From the NCBI RefSeq assembly GCF_000012825.1, contig NC_009614.1, forward strand, positions 1,302,001 to 1,366,000: a stretch of 64,000 bases of DNA, given 5' to 3'. This DNA is from Phocaeicola vulgatus ATCC 8482 (GTDB lineage Bacteria > Bacteroidota > Bacteroidia > Bacteroidales > Bacteroidaceae). The translations under genes were made by a program, and so were the position numbers. Under the pieces are notes generated by a model. That model did no database searches and had not been told where the DNA came from. It worked only from the letters and a program-made list of their open reading frames with translations. Below are positions 30,394-39,632 of the stretch, piece after piece; positions within the stretch are counted from its first letter, which is position 1, and every line of letters starts with the position of its first letter.

Positions 30394-32337
30394 ATGAAAA
30401 AACAATTTATGACTTGGCTGCTTGCCATCACTACAATGTCAGCTTTTGCCCAACAAGCTACAGTTACAGGACCCGATTCCTTTTTGAAAGTAAATGTATC
30501 CGTAAAACAGGGTATCCCCGTTTATTCCGTTACCTATAAGGACAAGACCATCCTGGAAGATTCACCTTTAGGTTTCATTGCCAATGTGGGGGACTTCAGC
30601 CGAGATATGACTTTCACCGGACAAAAAGAGAATAAAATAGATAAGACCTATACACAAGACCGTATCAAACAATCACAAATTCATTATCAAGCCAATGAAC
30701 TTACATGCACCTTTACCAATAAAGAAAAGAAAAATATAAATATAATATTCCGCGTAAGCAACAACGATATTGCTTTCCGCTACGAAATGCCCAAATATGG
30801 CGATACGGGAAGCATCGTGATAGAAAAAGAAACTACCGGTTTTGACTTCCCCTCCTTCACCACTACTTTCCTGTGCCCGCAAAGTGACGCCATGATAGGT
30901 TGGAAACGTACCAAGCCCAGCTATGAGGAAGAATATAAGGCTGACGCTCCTATGAATGTACGTTCACAATATGGGCACGGTTACACATTTCCTTGTCTGT
31001 TCCATGTAGGAGAAAATGGCTGGGCACTTATCAGTGAAACCGGAGTAGACAGCAAATACTGTGGTTCACACCTGAGCGATGCCACCGCCGACGGACTTTA
31101 TACCCTCGCTTTCCCCATGCCCGAAGAAAACAACGGTAACGGTACGGCATCTCCCGGTCTTGCATTGCCCGGTTCCACTCCTTGGCGTACTATTACTGTA
31201 GGCGAAAACCTGAAGCCCATTGTAGAAACAACGATTCCATGGGATGTCGTGGAACCTCTTTACCCAACGGAGCATACATACCAAATGGGACGCGGAACCT
31301 GGAGTTGGATACTTTGGCAAGATGGCAGCATCAATTTCGACGATCAGAAAAAATATGTAGATCTTGCTGCCGCCATGGGATATGAATATGTATTGATAGA
31401 CAACTGGTGGGATACCAACATCGGCCGTGAACGTATGAAAGACTTCATAGACTATGCACACAGTAAAAATGTAGATGTATTTTTATGGTATAGTTCCAGC
31501 GGCTACTGGAATGATATAGTGCAAGGTCCTACCAATTACATGGACAATCCCATTATCCGTAAAAAGGAAATGAAATGGCTGCATAATATAGGAGTAAAAG
31601 GAATCAAAGTAGACTTCTTCGGAGGTGACAAGCAGGAAACCATGCGTCTGTACGAAGCCATCCTGAGCGATGCGGATGATAATGGACTGATGGTCATTTT
31701 CCACGGCTGTACCCTTCCTCGGGGATGGGAGCGTATGTATCCTAATTATGTAGGAAGCGAAGCCGTGCTCGCATCGGAAAACCTGATTTTCCAACAACAT
31801 TTTTGCGATGAAGAAGCGTTTAATGCCTGTCTGCATCCATTTATCCGCAACACCATCGGTTGCATGGAGTTTGGTGGCACATTCCTCAACAAACGCCTCA
31901 ACCGCAACAATGACGGCGGAAACATACGCAAGACCACTGATGTATTCCAACTGGCAACAGCCGTTTTATTCCAAAATCCTATTCAGAATTTTGCGTTGGC
32001 GCCTAATAACCTGACCGATGCCCCCCAAGTTTGTTTGGATTTCATGAAGCAAGTTCCCACCACATGGGACGAAACAAGATTCATTGACGGCTATCCGGGC
32101 AAATACGTAGTACTGGCACGTCGGCATGCCGATAAATGGTACATAGCCGGAATCAATGCACAAAAAGAACCGCTGAAATTAAAGTTGAACCTTCCCATGT
32201 GTACTAAAGGAGATAAAGTGATGCTTTATCAGGACGATAAAAAACTAAATCCTCACGCTGAAGAGATAACATTAAAAAAGAATGATGAAGTCAGCATTAC
32301 GATGCAGGCGGAAGGAGGATTTTTACTTGTGAAATAA
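30394..32337 (+). CDS. GH97 family glycosidase, retaining type (alpha-galactosidase-like)
   Basis: A 647-residue GH97 enzyme with an exported N-terminus (signal peptide to AFAQ, residue ~19), an N-terminal beta-supersandwich, a TIM barrel and a C-terminal beta domain. The catalytic region shows LIDNWWD, GIKVDFFGGDKQ and HGCTLPRGWER. The Asp in KVDFF is at the nucleophile position of the retaining branch of the family, whose known Bacteroides member is an alpha-galactosidase; the inverting SusB-type alpha-glucosidases lack it. The start at 30394 is preferred over an upstream in-frame codon because the signal peptide and promoter fit it. It follows the regulator gene, and its role in an arabinan-type PUL is unclear. 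Confidence 0.87.
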   Translation: MKKQFMTWLLAITTMSAFAQQATVTGPDSFLKVNVSVKQGIPVYSVTYKDKTILEDSPLGFIANVGDFSRDMTFTGQKENKIDKTYTQDRIKQSQIHYQANELTCTFTNKEKKNINIIFRVSNNDIAFRYEMPKYGDTGSIVIEKETTGFDFPSFTTTFLCPQSDAMIGWKRTKPSYEEEYKADAPMNVRSQYGHGYTFPCLFHVGENGWALISETGVDSKYCGSHLSDATADGLYTLAFPMPEENNGNGTASPGLALPGSTPWRTITVGENLKPIVETTIPWDVVEPLYPTEHTYQMGRGTWSWILWQDGSINFDDQKKYVDLAAAMGYEYVLIDNWWDTNIGRERMKDFIDYAHSKNVDVFLWYSSSGYWNDIVQGPTNYMDNPIIRKKEMKWLHNIGVKGIKVDFFGGDKQETMRLYEAILSDADDNGLMVIFHGCTLPRGWERMYPNYVGSEAVLASENLIFQQHFCDEEAFNACLHPFIRNTIGCMEFGGTFLNKRLNRNNDGGNIRKTTDVFQLATAVLFQNPIQNFALAPNNLTDAPQVCLDFMKQVPTTWDETRFIDGYPGKYVVLARRHADKWYIAGINAQKEPLKLKLNLPMCTKGDKVMLYQDDKKLNPHAEEITLKKNDEVSITMQAEGGFLLVK

Positions 32338-32373
32338 TTCCTTTCAGAGAATTTTATTTGTATTTTATCCCTT

Positions 32374-32413
32374 ATGTAGCCGGACAGTCCTTCACCAGGT
32401 TGTCCGGCTACAT
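32374..32413 (+). terminator. Terminator-like hairpin after GH97
   Basis: ATGTAGCCGGACA (32374-32386) pairs perfectly with TGTCCGGCTACAT (32401-32413), 37 bp after the GH97 stop codon. The tail is only weakly T-rich. Confidence 0.65.
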
Positions 32414-32511
32414 GACTTTATATAAAAAAAGCCTTCTCCTAAGCCTATCTCACCACCCCCAAAAGACGCAAACTATAAGCGGAATAAATACATTTTTTCC
32501 ATTATCCATTC

Positions 32512-32540
32512 GTCCACCCTATAAAACCGTTTGTCCACCC
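32512..32540 (+). promoter_or_regulatory. Candidate HTCS operator upstream of susC
   Basis: GTCCACCC occurs at 32512-32519 and 32533-32540, a direct repeat with a 21-bp period. A -7 element starts 20 bp after the 7-base core of the second copy. This mirrors the layout upstream of the GH43-GH51 operon. Confidence 0.72.
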
Positions 32541-32559
32541 CTGTTTACGGTGTAAATTA

Positions 32560-32567
32560 TACTTTTG
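32560..32567 (+). promoter_or_regulatory. -7 element of the susCD operon
   Basis: TACTTTTG fits TAnnTTTG. It leaves a leader of ~200 nt before susC. Confidence 0.6.
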
Positions 32568-32775
32568 TCATGCAATCGGTGCTCAATCTTTCGGAAGAGA
32601 ACCCTGCTTTTAAAGTCTAATCCTAATCTTAAATATTATGAAGAATAGCTCCAGCATATTTATAAACTCTGTGGTTTGTCTACCTAGAGTATTCAACATT
32701 GGATTGTACAATAATCCAACATCTCAATTCAATACATCAGCAACAATTTAATCTACTAATTTAATACTTAAAAAA
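32568..32775 (+). promoter_or_regulatory. Long leader of susC
   Basis: The ~208-bp stretch between the -7 element and the start codon has no credible open frame. It contains the hairpin TTGGATT / AATCCAA around 32,698-32,718. Long leaders are common for PUL operons and can be targets of antisense RNAs, but none is visible by sequence alone. Confidence 0.35.
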
Positions 32776-35700
32776 ATGAGGAAACATTTATTATTTTCCG
32801 TAATGCTTAGTCTGTGTGCTATGGGTGGCATGATGGTGTATCCCACACCTGCTATAGCTACCGTGGCACAATCTCCGGCTATCAAGGTTCGCGGTCAAGT
32901 TATCGATGAACAAGGTGAGCCCTTGACTGGAGCTACTGTCAGAATTAAAGGAGGACAAGGTGGAACCATTACCGATGTGGACGGAAACTTCCAACTGGAG
33001 GTTGCCGGAAACGCTATCCTTTCGATAAGCTATGTAGGCTACAAGGAACGCGAAGTAGCTGTTCGTAACCGCGCTATCATTGAAGCCATCCAATTGCAAC
33101 CCGACAACCAGATGCTGGAACAAGTTGTTGTCATAGGTTATGGCACACAAAAGAAATCCGATTTGACCGGTTCTGTAGCTGTAGTAGACACGGAAGCCTT
33201 GAAACAGACATCCCATTCCAATATCTCCACCATGCTCGAAGGTAAAGTATCAGGCGTACAAGTCACTTCCGACGGGCAGCCCGGTGCCGACCCTACCGTC
33301 CGTATCCGTGGCGTCGGATCTTTTGGTGACACTTCTCCTCTTTATGTTATCGATGGTGTCCCCATGGGTACTTCCATCCGCGATTTCTCTTCAAACGATA
33401 TTGAAACCATCCAAATTCTGAAGGATGCATCGGCTGCTGCCATTTACGGTTCGCGTGCAGCCAACGGTGTGGTCATCATCACTACCAAACGCGGTCAGAA
33501 AGACCAACCGCTGAAAGTAGACTACAATGGGTACGTAGGTATGGACTACATTCCCAGTAGTGTCTATGACGTAATGGATGCCGACCAATACAGCCAGTAC
33601 ATCGGTCAGGCATGCGCCAACTCCAACACTCCGCTGCCCGGCGGTTACAAGCTGGACAGTACCACCGGAAAATATCATTTCCAGGATAACACCAATACCA
33701 ACTGGTTTAAAGAAGTGTTCAAAACAGGTATCCGTCAAAATCACAATGTGAACCTCTCCGGTGGCGGTGCCCACAATACTTATAACGTTTCATTAGATTA
33801 CTACAACCAGAAAGGTACACTGGAAGGCGCCGGTCCCAACTACGAACGTTACACGGCGCGTGTCAACAACACGATGGACACCAAATTCATCAAGTTCCAT
33901 ACCAGCCTGGTTTACTCTCACTCCGATCAAGACAACATGGGTTTGTCAAACGCTTCCGAATACGTTCAAGGTCTGTATGGAGACGTAACCAACATACTGC
34001 GTGGTACTTTGCTGATGCAACCCACCATCAAAGCCTACGACAACTCTACTTGGGTACTTGACAATCTGGTAGGGATCGCCAATAACTTCAACTATGACTC
34101 TTATGGTTATGGTGTTTACTACGACACCGTACATGGTGACATTTCAGCTTCCAACCCCTTGCTGGTCAATAACCTGTTAAAGCGCAATACCCGTGTAGAC
34201 CGCTTTGTAGGAACAGCCTCTGCCGATGTGGATCTCCTGAAAATGATCGGTATTGACAGCAAAAACCACAAGCTCAACTATAAAGTCAATCTCTCTTACA
34301 GCAAAACCCATTGCAAGGACTTCACCTGGATTCCTGCATGGGTACAGAGCAACCGTGTCTATCTGGCCAAAAGCAACGAACGTCTCACCAAAGCTACCCG
34401 CTCTTATGCCGATGCTTTGATTGAAAACGTGCTGACTTATGATGCCACCGTCGGCAAACACCATTTTAACCTGGTAGCCGGCCAGACTTACGAAGAAGAA
34501 AACACCGACTTGCTGACAGGCTGGGGCGTCAACTTCACCGAGCCTTACTTCCTGCAACTCCAGAATGCCGCCAACACTTACGCTGAAAGCTTCGAATACA
34601 AACACACCCTCCTATCCTACATCGGGCGTATCAACTACAACTACGACGAGCGTTATCTGTTCTCGGCAACCGTGCGCCGCGACGGCAGTTCCCGCTTGTC
34701 CCAAAATATCCGTTGGGGCACCTTCCCCTCTGTTTCTGTGGGATGGCGTTTCGACAAGGAGTCTTTCTTCCCCTTCAACAGAAACATTGTCAACATGTTC
34801 AAGGTACGTGCCAGCTATGGCGAGCTCGGTAACGAAAACATTGGTGAATACATGTATCAGGCTGTAATGGCACGTAATAACATGACTTATAGCTTTGGCA
34901 ACACGCCCATCACCGGTTCTGCCATTTCCACTTTCGTAGACAACAACCTTTCTTGGGAAAAGAAGAAAAGCTACAACGTGGGTATCGACCTCGCCTTGTT
35001 CAACAACCGTCTGGAATTCACTGCCGAATGGTACAAGAACACCAGTGAAGACCTGCTTTATGCTGTTCCCGTTCCCGAACAAGCCGGTGTATCCAATACC
35101 ACCGTAACAATGAACGCCGCTTCGATGAACAATTCAGGTTTCGAATTTGCAGCTACTTACCGCAACCGAGACCACGACTTCAAGTATGAAGTGTCGGCTA
35201 ACTTAAGTACTGTCCGTAACCGCGTAACCTCATTGGGCTTCGGTACCGATTCATACATCTCCGGCGCCTACATCACCAACGTAGGTGAAGAGATCGGCAA
35301 ATTCTACGGATGGGTTTATGATGGCATCGCCCGCACACAAGCTGACTTGGACAACCATGCCACACAAGAAGGCGCCCAAATTGGTGACTGCCTCTATAAG
35401 GACGTAAGCGGTCCCGACGGAAAGCCTGACGGAAAGGTAGATGCCAATGACCAGGTAGTATTGGGCAGCGGTATGCCTAAGATCAATTTTGGTTTGAACG
35501 CCCGCTTCGAATACAAACGTTTCGACCTGAGCATCGCTACGTTCGGTGCACTCAACTATCATGTTAGCGACGACATCCACAACTCTCTGAACTCTTGCTA
35601 TGGCTGGGGCAACAAAGACGTAGCCATGCTCGACGCCAATCGCTTCAGCGAAGACGGCAGCACCTATCTTTCCAGCGTACCACGTACCTATGTCACCAAC

Positions 35701-35985
35701 AGTGCCAGCCTGGCCTGGAACGATCTCTTCAGCGACCGCAAAATTCAGAACGCAGCTTATTGGAAAATTGCCAATATAGAACTGGGCTACAACTTCCCCA
35801 ACGAATGGTTTGGCAAATACGTATCGGATGTACGTTTCTACGTGTCGGCACAGAACCTGCACACCTTTACCGGCTACAAAGGTTACAATGTGGACTATGC
35901 AGGAGGTACCTTCACACCGGGATATAACTTCTGTTCTTATCCTACCGCACGTACCTTCATGTGTGGCGTTCATTTCACTTTCTAA
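32776..35985 (+). CDS. SusC-like TonB-dependent outer-membrane transporter
   Basis: This 1069-residue protein imports oligosaccharides across the outer membrane with TonB energy. It has a signal peptide (to about residue 29), a carboxypeptidase-regulatory-like domain (VRGQVIDEQGEPLTGATV), the TonB box and plug (VVIGYGTQKKSDLTGSV; VRIRGVGS; LKDASAAAIYGSRAANGV) and a 22-strand barrel ending in the aromatic HFTF. It is followed 19 bp later by its SusD partner. The GTCCACC repeat promoter suggests control by the neighbouring HTCS. Confidence 0.96.
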   Translation: MRKHLLFSVMLSLCAMGGMMVYPTPAIATVAQSPAIKVRGQVIDEQGEPLTGATVRIKGGQGGTITDVDGNFQLEVAGNAILSISYVGYKEREVAVRNRAIIEAIQLQPDNQMLEQVVVIGYGTQKKSDLTGSVAVVDTEALKQTSHSNISTMLEGKVSGVQVTSDGQPGADPTVRIRGVGSFGDTSPLYVIDGVPMGTSIRDFSSNDIETIQILKDASAAAIYGSRAANGVVIITTKRGQKDQPLKVDYNGYVGMDYIPSSVYDVMDADQYSQYIGQACANSNTPLPGGYKLDSTTGKYHFQDNTNTNWFKEVFKTGIRQNHNVNLSGGGAHNTYNVSLDYYNQKGTLEGAGPNYERYTARVNNTMDTKFIKFHTSLVYSHSDQDNMGLSNASEYVQGLYGDVTNILRGTLLMQPTIKAYDNSTWVLDNLVGIANNFNYDSYGYGVYYDTVHGDISASNPLLVNNLLKRNTRVDRFVGTASADVDLLKMIGIDSKNHKLNYKVNLSYSKTHCKDFTWIPAWVQSNRVYLAKSNERLTKATRSYADALIENVLTYDATVGKHHFNLVAGQTYEEENTDLLTGWGVNFTEPYFLQLQNAANTYAESFEYKHTLLSYIGRINYNYDERYLFSATVRRDGSSRLSQNIRWGTFPSVSVGWRFDKESFFPFNRNIVNMFKVRASYGELGNENIGEYMYQAVMARNNMTYSFGNTPITGSAISTFVDNNLSWEKKKSYNVGIDLALFNNRLEFTAEWYKNTSEDLLYAVPVPEQAGVSNTTVTMNAASMNNSGFEFAATYRNRDHDFKYEVSANLSTVRNRVTSLGFGTDSYISGAYITNVGEEIGKFYGWVYDGIARTQADLDNHATQEGAQIGDCLYKDVSGPDGKPDGKVDANDQVVLGSGMPKINFGLNARFEYKRFDLSIATFGALNYHVSDDIHNSLNSCYGWGNKDVAMLDANRFSEDGSTYLSSVPRTYVTNSASLAWNDLFSDRKIQNAAYWKIANIELGYNFPNEWFGKYVSDVRFYVSAQNLHTFTGYKGYNVDYAGGTFTPGYNFCSYPTARTFMCGVHFTF

Positions 35986-36004
35986 TCACTAAAAACATAA
36001 CAAT

Positions 36005-37756
36005 ATGAAACTCAATAAATATGCATTGGTTCTCTTTTTGGGATTAGGCACATTGACTTCTTGCAATGATAATTTGGAGCTGTTAAATCCCAACCAGCAA
36101 ACCTCAAACACATTCGGTTTCAATGCCGATGATTTGGAAGAGAGCGTTATTGCCGCCTATAACCATATCCGTATGGAAGGTTCTTACGCCCGTGTAGGCT
36201 ACACCATTGATGTGTGTCGTGGCGATGAAGCCTGGAATTCATCACAAGTATGGTATCTGCCTTTCGATGACCTGAATGCGGAAGTAACCTCGGACATCAC
36301 GTGGTGGCCCTGGCGCGAATGGTACTACACCGTTAATGTATGTAATTTTGCCATTTCCCGTTGCGATGAAGACAACAGCCAGCTTTCCGAAAAAATGAAA
36401 CGCATCAAAGGACAAGTGCTCTTCCTGCGCGGTCTGTCATACTACAATCTGGTTGGTTATTACCAGAACCCGCCCCTCATCACAGATTATGCCACCTACT
36501 CTTCATTGGATGGACTTTATACCGGCAACAGCACCTATGATGCCGTGCTGGACCAAGTGGAAAGTGATTTCAAAGAAGCCATGGAATTGTTACCCTCACG
36601 AGATCAAGGTGGCGAATGGGAAAAAGGACGTGCCACCTGTGGTGCCGCAGCCGGTTACTATGCCCGTGCGCTCATGGTACGCCATAAATTCAAAGACGCC
36701 CTTACTGTACTGAAAGACATTATCGGCAAAAAATATGGTACTTATGAACTGATGGATAACTATGGCGACAACTTTCGTGAAGGTCCTGCCTATGAGAACA
36801 ACAAGGAAAGCCTTTTCGAAGTGCAATTCCTTGACTTAGAATCACAAGGAACCGACGACGAGTGGACTCCGGTGAACACCAGCCCGAATGCCACCCAAGG
36901 TTCGGCCATCGAGAGTAACTTCGCTCCCGGCAATTATGGCGGTTGGGCCGACATTTCGGCTTCCCCCTGGCTCTACCATCTCTTCAAAGCAGAACGTACT
37001 ACTGACGGCAAACTCGACCCGCGTCTGTACTGGACCATCGGTACTTACGAATCCGATTGGGAAGACTTTGAATATGGCAATGTAGCTTATACGAGCAAAC
37101 TTACAGCCACCGACAACATCGTAACCAACAACACATACGGTGGTCTACCCATCGCCAAGTTCACAAACCTCCGTACCGGACTCTATAGCACCGTTATTAC
37201 AGGTTTACACGATGGAATCAACTTGCGTCTGATGCGCTACTCCGACGTGCTGCTCCGTGCTGCCGAATGTGAAAACGAAGTCAACGGCCCCACACAACAG
37301 GCCATCGACTGGATTAACGAAGTACGCAACCGCGCTGACTTGCCCGATCTGGAACTGGCTGACTTCCCTACAGCCGACAAACTCTTCGAGCAGATTGCCA
37401 ATGTGGAGCGTCCGAAAGAATTTGGTTGTGAGTTCGGACGCGGATTCGATCTTATCCGCTGGGGATTCTTCTATAAGAATGATCGTTTGCAACAACTTAA
37501 GGAGCACAGTGTCGTACGCCGTTCTGTAACCGGAACCAAAGATCCTGTAGACTACAACGATATCGCAACCGACTCCGAACTAAAAAGTTCTTTTGACACC
37601 TACTTACCCGGGCACGAATTTCTGCCCATCGTACAACAGTTGTTGAACAAGAACCCTAACCTAAGTGGTAACTCTGCCAACTTTAGCACGGACAACTCTA
37701 CTTATTTCAGTGAGAACGGATGGACTGTTCATCCGGTGGTTGACTTAAGCAAATAA
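36005..37756 (+). CDS. SusD-like outer-membrane lipoprotein (RagB/SusD family)
   Basis: The 583-residue lipoprotein caps the SusC channel on the cell surface and binds the glycan. The signal ends in lipobox LTSCND (Cys ~20). The sequence has the SusD helical TPR-like repeats, for example FLRGLSYYNLVGYYQNPP and LLRAAECENEVNGP, and the C-terminal ERPKEFGCEFGRGFDLIRWG stretch. It is translated directly after susC and before the surface-binding protein. Confidence 0.95.
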   Translation: MKLNKYALVLFLGLGTLTSCNDNLELLNPNQQTSNTFGFNADDLEESVIAAYNHIRMEGSYARVGYTIDVCRGDEAWNSSQVWYLPFDDLNAEVTSDITWWPWREWYYTVNVCNFAISRCDEDNSQLSEKMKRIKGQVLFLRGLSYYNLVGYYQNPPLITDYATYSSLDGLYTGNSTYDAVLDQVESDFKEAMELLPSRDQGGEWEKGRATCGAAAGYYARALMVRHKFKDALTVLKDIIGKKYGTYELMDNYGDNFREGPAYENNKESLFEVQFLDLESQGTDDEWTPVNTSPNATQGSAIESNFAPGNYGGWADISASPWLYHLFKAERTTDGKLDPRLYWTIGTYESDWEDFEYGNVAYTSKLTATDNIVTNNTYGGLPIAKFTNLRTGLYSTVITGLHDGINLRLMRYSDVLLRAAECENEVNGPTQQAIDWINEVRNRADLPDLELADFPTADKLFEQIANVERPKEFGCEFGRGFDLIRWGFFYKNDRLQQLKEHSVVRRSVTGTKDPVDYNDIATDSELKSSFDTYLPGHEFLPIVQQLLNKNPNLSGNSANFSTDNSTYFSENGWTVHPVVDLSK

Positions 37757-37780
37757 ACAAACCTATTAAAATGTAAGACA

Positions 37781-39559
37781 ATGAGAATACTCAATAAATT
37801 AGTATACGCTTGCTGTTCCATCGCCTTCGGGTTGATGGCATTGCCAAGCTGCGAGGGTGGCGAGCTGTATGATGTTAACGCCCCTGACTGGATTTCCGAG
37901 AAAGTGGACTCCATAGCAAATTCAAAGAAAGATCCGGAAGAAGAAGTGCTGGAGGGCATGCAGGAAGATGTCTACTCCTTCGGTAATACGGACTACACCT
38001 CCGGTTTCTGGACAGCTTTCTCCAAGTATTACGTCGTGCCCGATGGTCAGAAGTGGCATGGAGTGTTCAACCTCAACATCAACCCTGCCGACAATACCTA
38101 TTATAAAAACTTCGCCCTAGTCATTACCAATGACGCAGACCGCGGAGGTGAAGGATACACGGAATATGGCGCTTATCGTTTTGATACCACAAACGATACT
38201 TTGGCCTATAACTCCCAATGGGGTTCCCATCTCTTCTTCAAATACACCTCCAGCACACTGATGCTGTCACCCGTTGACAATCTGGACGAAACTGTACAGA
38301 AATTGGGCGGCAAAGTAACACTCACCGTAGACCGCACCAATGAAAATGCCTTCTCTATCAAAATCCAGAACGCCTCGGCAACCAAAACCTACAAACAGCC
38401 GTACAAGTTACCCAATCTGAATGCAGACGCGAGCAATACCAACATCCGCTGCTTCCTGGTACCCGAAGGCTCTTACATCAACTTCTTGCAATCGAACATC
38501 GTTCCTATCGGCGGCCTTACCTCTGCCGAAGACAAGAATCCGCTCTCGATGGTACTGCAAAATGTACCCGATCAGGTCAATGCCGGCACCTCACTCGAAG
38601 AAGCCGTAGCCGGGATTACTGCCATCGTCAGCTTCGAAGAAGGGGTGACTAAGACCGTAACCGCAGAAGAACTCCAGTTCACTGCCATCCCCAATATGAA
38701 CGAACTGGGCACGAAGACACTGGTAGTCATCTACAACAAGACCTTCAAGGGCGAGAATTGCAACCAGCCGGTGGTGGCCAATGCTACGTTTGAAGTAGTG
38801 GAAAAAATTGTATCCATCCAAGTGACGGCTCAACCTGCGCACACGCAGTATTACTATTATACTTCGGCAGCAACGGAAACGATGACCGACCGTACGCTGG
38901 CATTCCTTCCCGAAGGATTGGAAGTAACGGCTACTTATGCCGACGGAAGCACAAGAGTAGTAGACAACGCCAAACTCCATTTCTCTGCCATTCCTGCCAA
39001 AGCCGGTACGCAGACCGTAACCATTACTGCCGACGAAGTTACCGCTACCGTAGAAGTCAAAGTTGCCGAATCTGTGGTTGCCGCTGTGAGCAACTCAGCC
39101 GGTATCATAGGAGCCGAAGACAATTCAACGGGTTGGTGGACTGTCTTTTCTGACAATTTCAACGTGCCGGCAGGTGAAACCAGATCCATCAGCTTCACCA
39201 ATTACACCAGCCAAGCTAATAACTGGAGCAACTTCGCTATCGTTCTCCGCAAAGCCGATCTTGCCGAATATGCAGTGGTACGCGCCGACAACTATGGATG
39301 GGGTGCAGGATACGATGGAAATGCCAGCCTCGTTCACAACGGTACACAAGGCGACTGGGCTGCTTGGCTTGCCGATATGAACGGAGCCAAAGTCACCGTC
39401 TACGTGACCAATTGCGGCAATGGTACAGCCGACATTCAAGCAGTAATGAAAGGCACTTCAGGTACTTCCTATGCCCAATACTATTTAGGGATCAACAAAT
39501 TGGATATGAACGACTTGAACTTCGCTTTAACGATTGAAGGCGGCCATCTCGTCTTCTAA
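37781..39559 (+). CDS. Surface glycan-binding lipoprotein (SusE/F position) with duplicated ends
   Basis: A 592-residue lipoprotein (lipobox LPSCEG, Cys ~24) in the place usually held by a SusE/F-type surface glycan-binding protein. I see four modules. Residues ~45-230 begin SFGNTDYTSGFWTAFS, and ~435-592 begin IIGAEDNSTGWWTVFS; the two share a GFWTxFS-VP-G pattern and appear to be duplicated carbohydrate-binding-like domains. Between them lie two Ig-like repeats (~250-340 and ~345-430), each with a LxFxAIP-GT-T pattern. It probably binds the PUL substrate outside the cell. I do not recognise a named family. Confidence 0.72.
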   Translation: MRILNKLVYACCSIAFGLMALPSCEGGELYDVNAPDWISEKVDSIANSKKDPEEEVLEGMQEDVYSFGNTDYTSGFWTAFSKYYVVPDGQKWHGVFNLNINPADNTYYKNFALVITNDADRGGEGYTEYGAYRFDTTNDTLAYNSQWGSHLFFKYTSSTLMLSPVDNLDETVQKLGGKVTLTVDRTNENAFSIKIQNASATKTYKQPYKLPNLNADASNTNIRCFLVPEGSYINFLQSNIVPIGGLTSAEDKNPLSMVLQNVPDQVNAGTSLEEAVAGITAIVSFEEGVTKTVTAEELQFTAIPNMNELGTKTLVVIYNKTFKGENCNQPVVANATFEVVEKIVSIQVTAQPAHTQYYYYTSAATETMTDRTLAFLPEGLEVTATYADGSTRVVDNAKLHFSAIPAKAGTQTVTITADEVTATVEVKVAESVVAAVSNSAGIIGAEDNSTGWWTVFSDNFNVPAGETRSISFTNYTSQANNWSNFAIVLRKADLAEYAVVRADNYGWGAGYDGNASLVHNGTQGDWAAWLADMNGAKVTVYVTNCGNGTADIQAVMKGTSGTSYAQYYLGINKLDMNDLNFALTIEGGHLVF

Positions 39560-39581
39560 TCCGAATCAGTAATCACACAAG

Positions 39582-39614
39582 CCATGCCGTTTTCCTCAGG
39601 AAGAAGCGGCATGG
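39582..39614 (+). terminator. Intra-operon hairpin before the second GH43 gene
   Basis: CCATGCCG (39582-39589) pairs with CGGCATGG (39607-39614) in the 73-bp gap between the surface protein and GH43. With only TCTTT behind it, it may attenuate or stabilise the message rather than end it. Confidence 0.5.
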
Positions 39615-39632
39615 TCTTTAAACTATCAACAG

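Noticed and set aside
35251..35973. Minus-strand 240-residue open frame
   Set aside because: It is the antisense of the conserved C-terminal barrel of SusC; long shadows are common opposite such genes.
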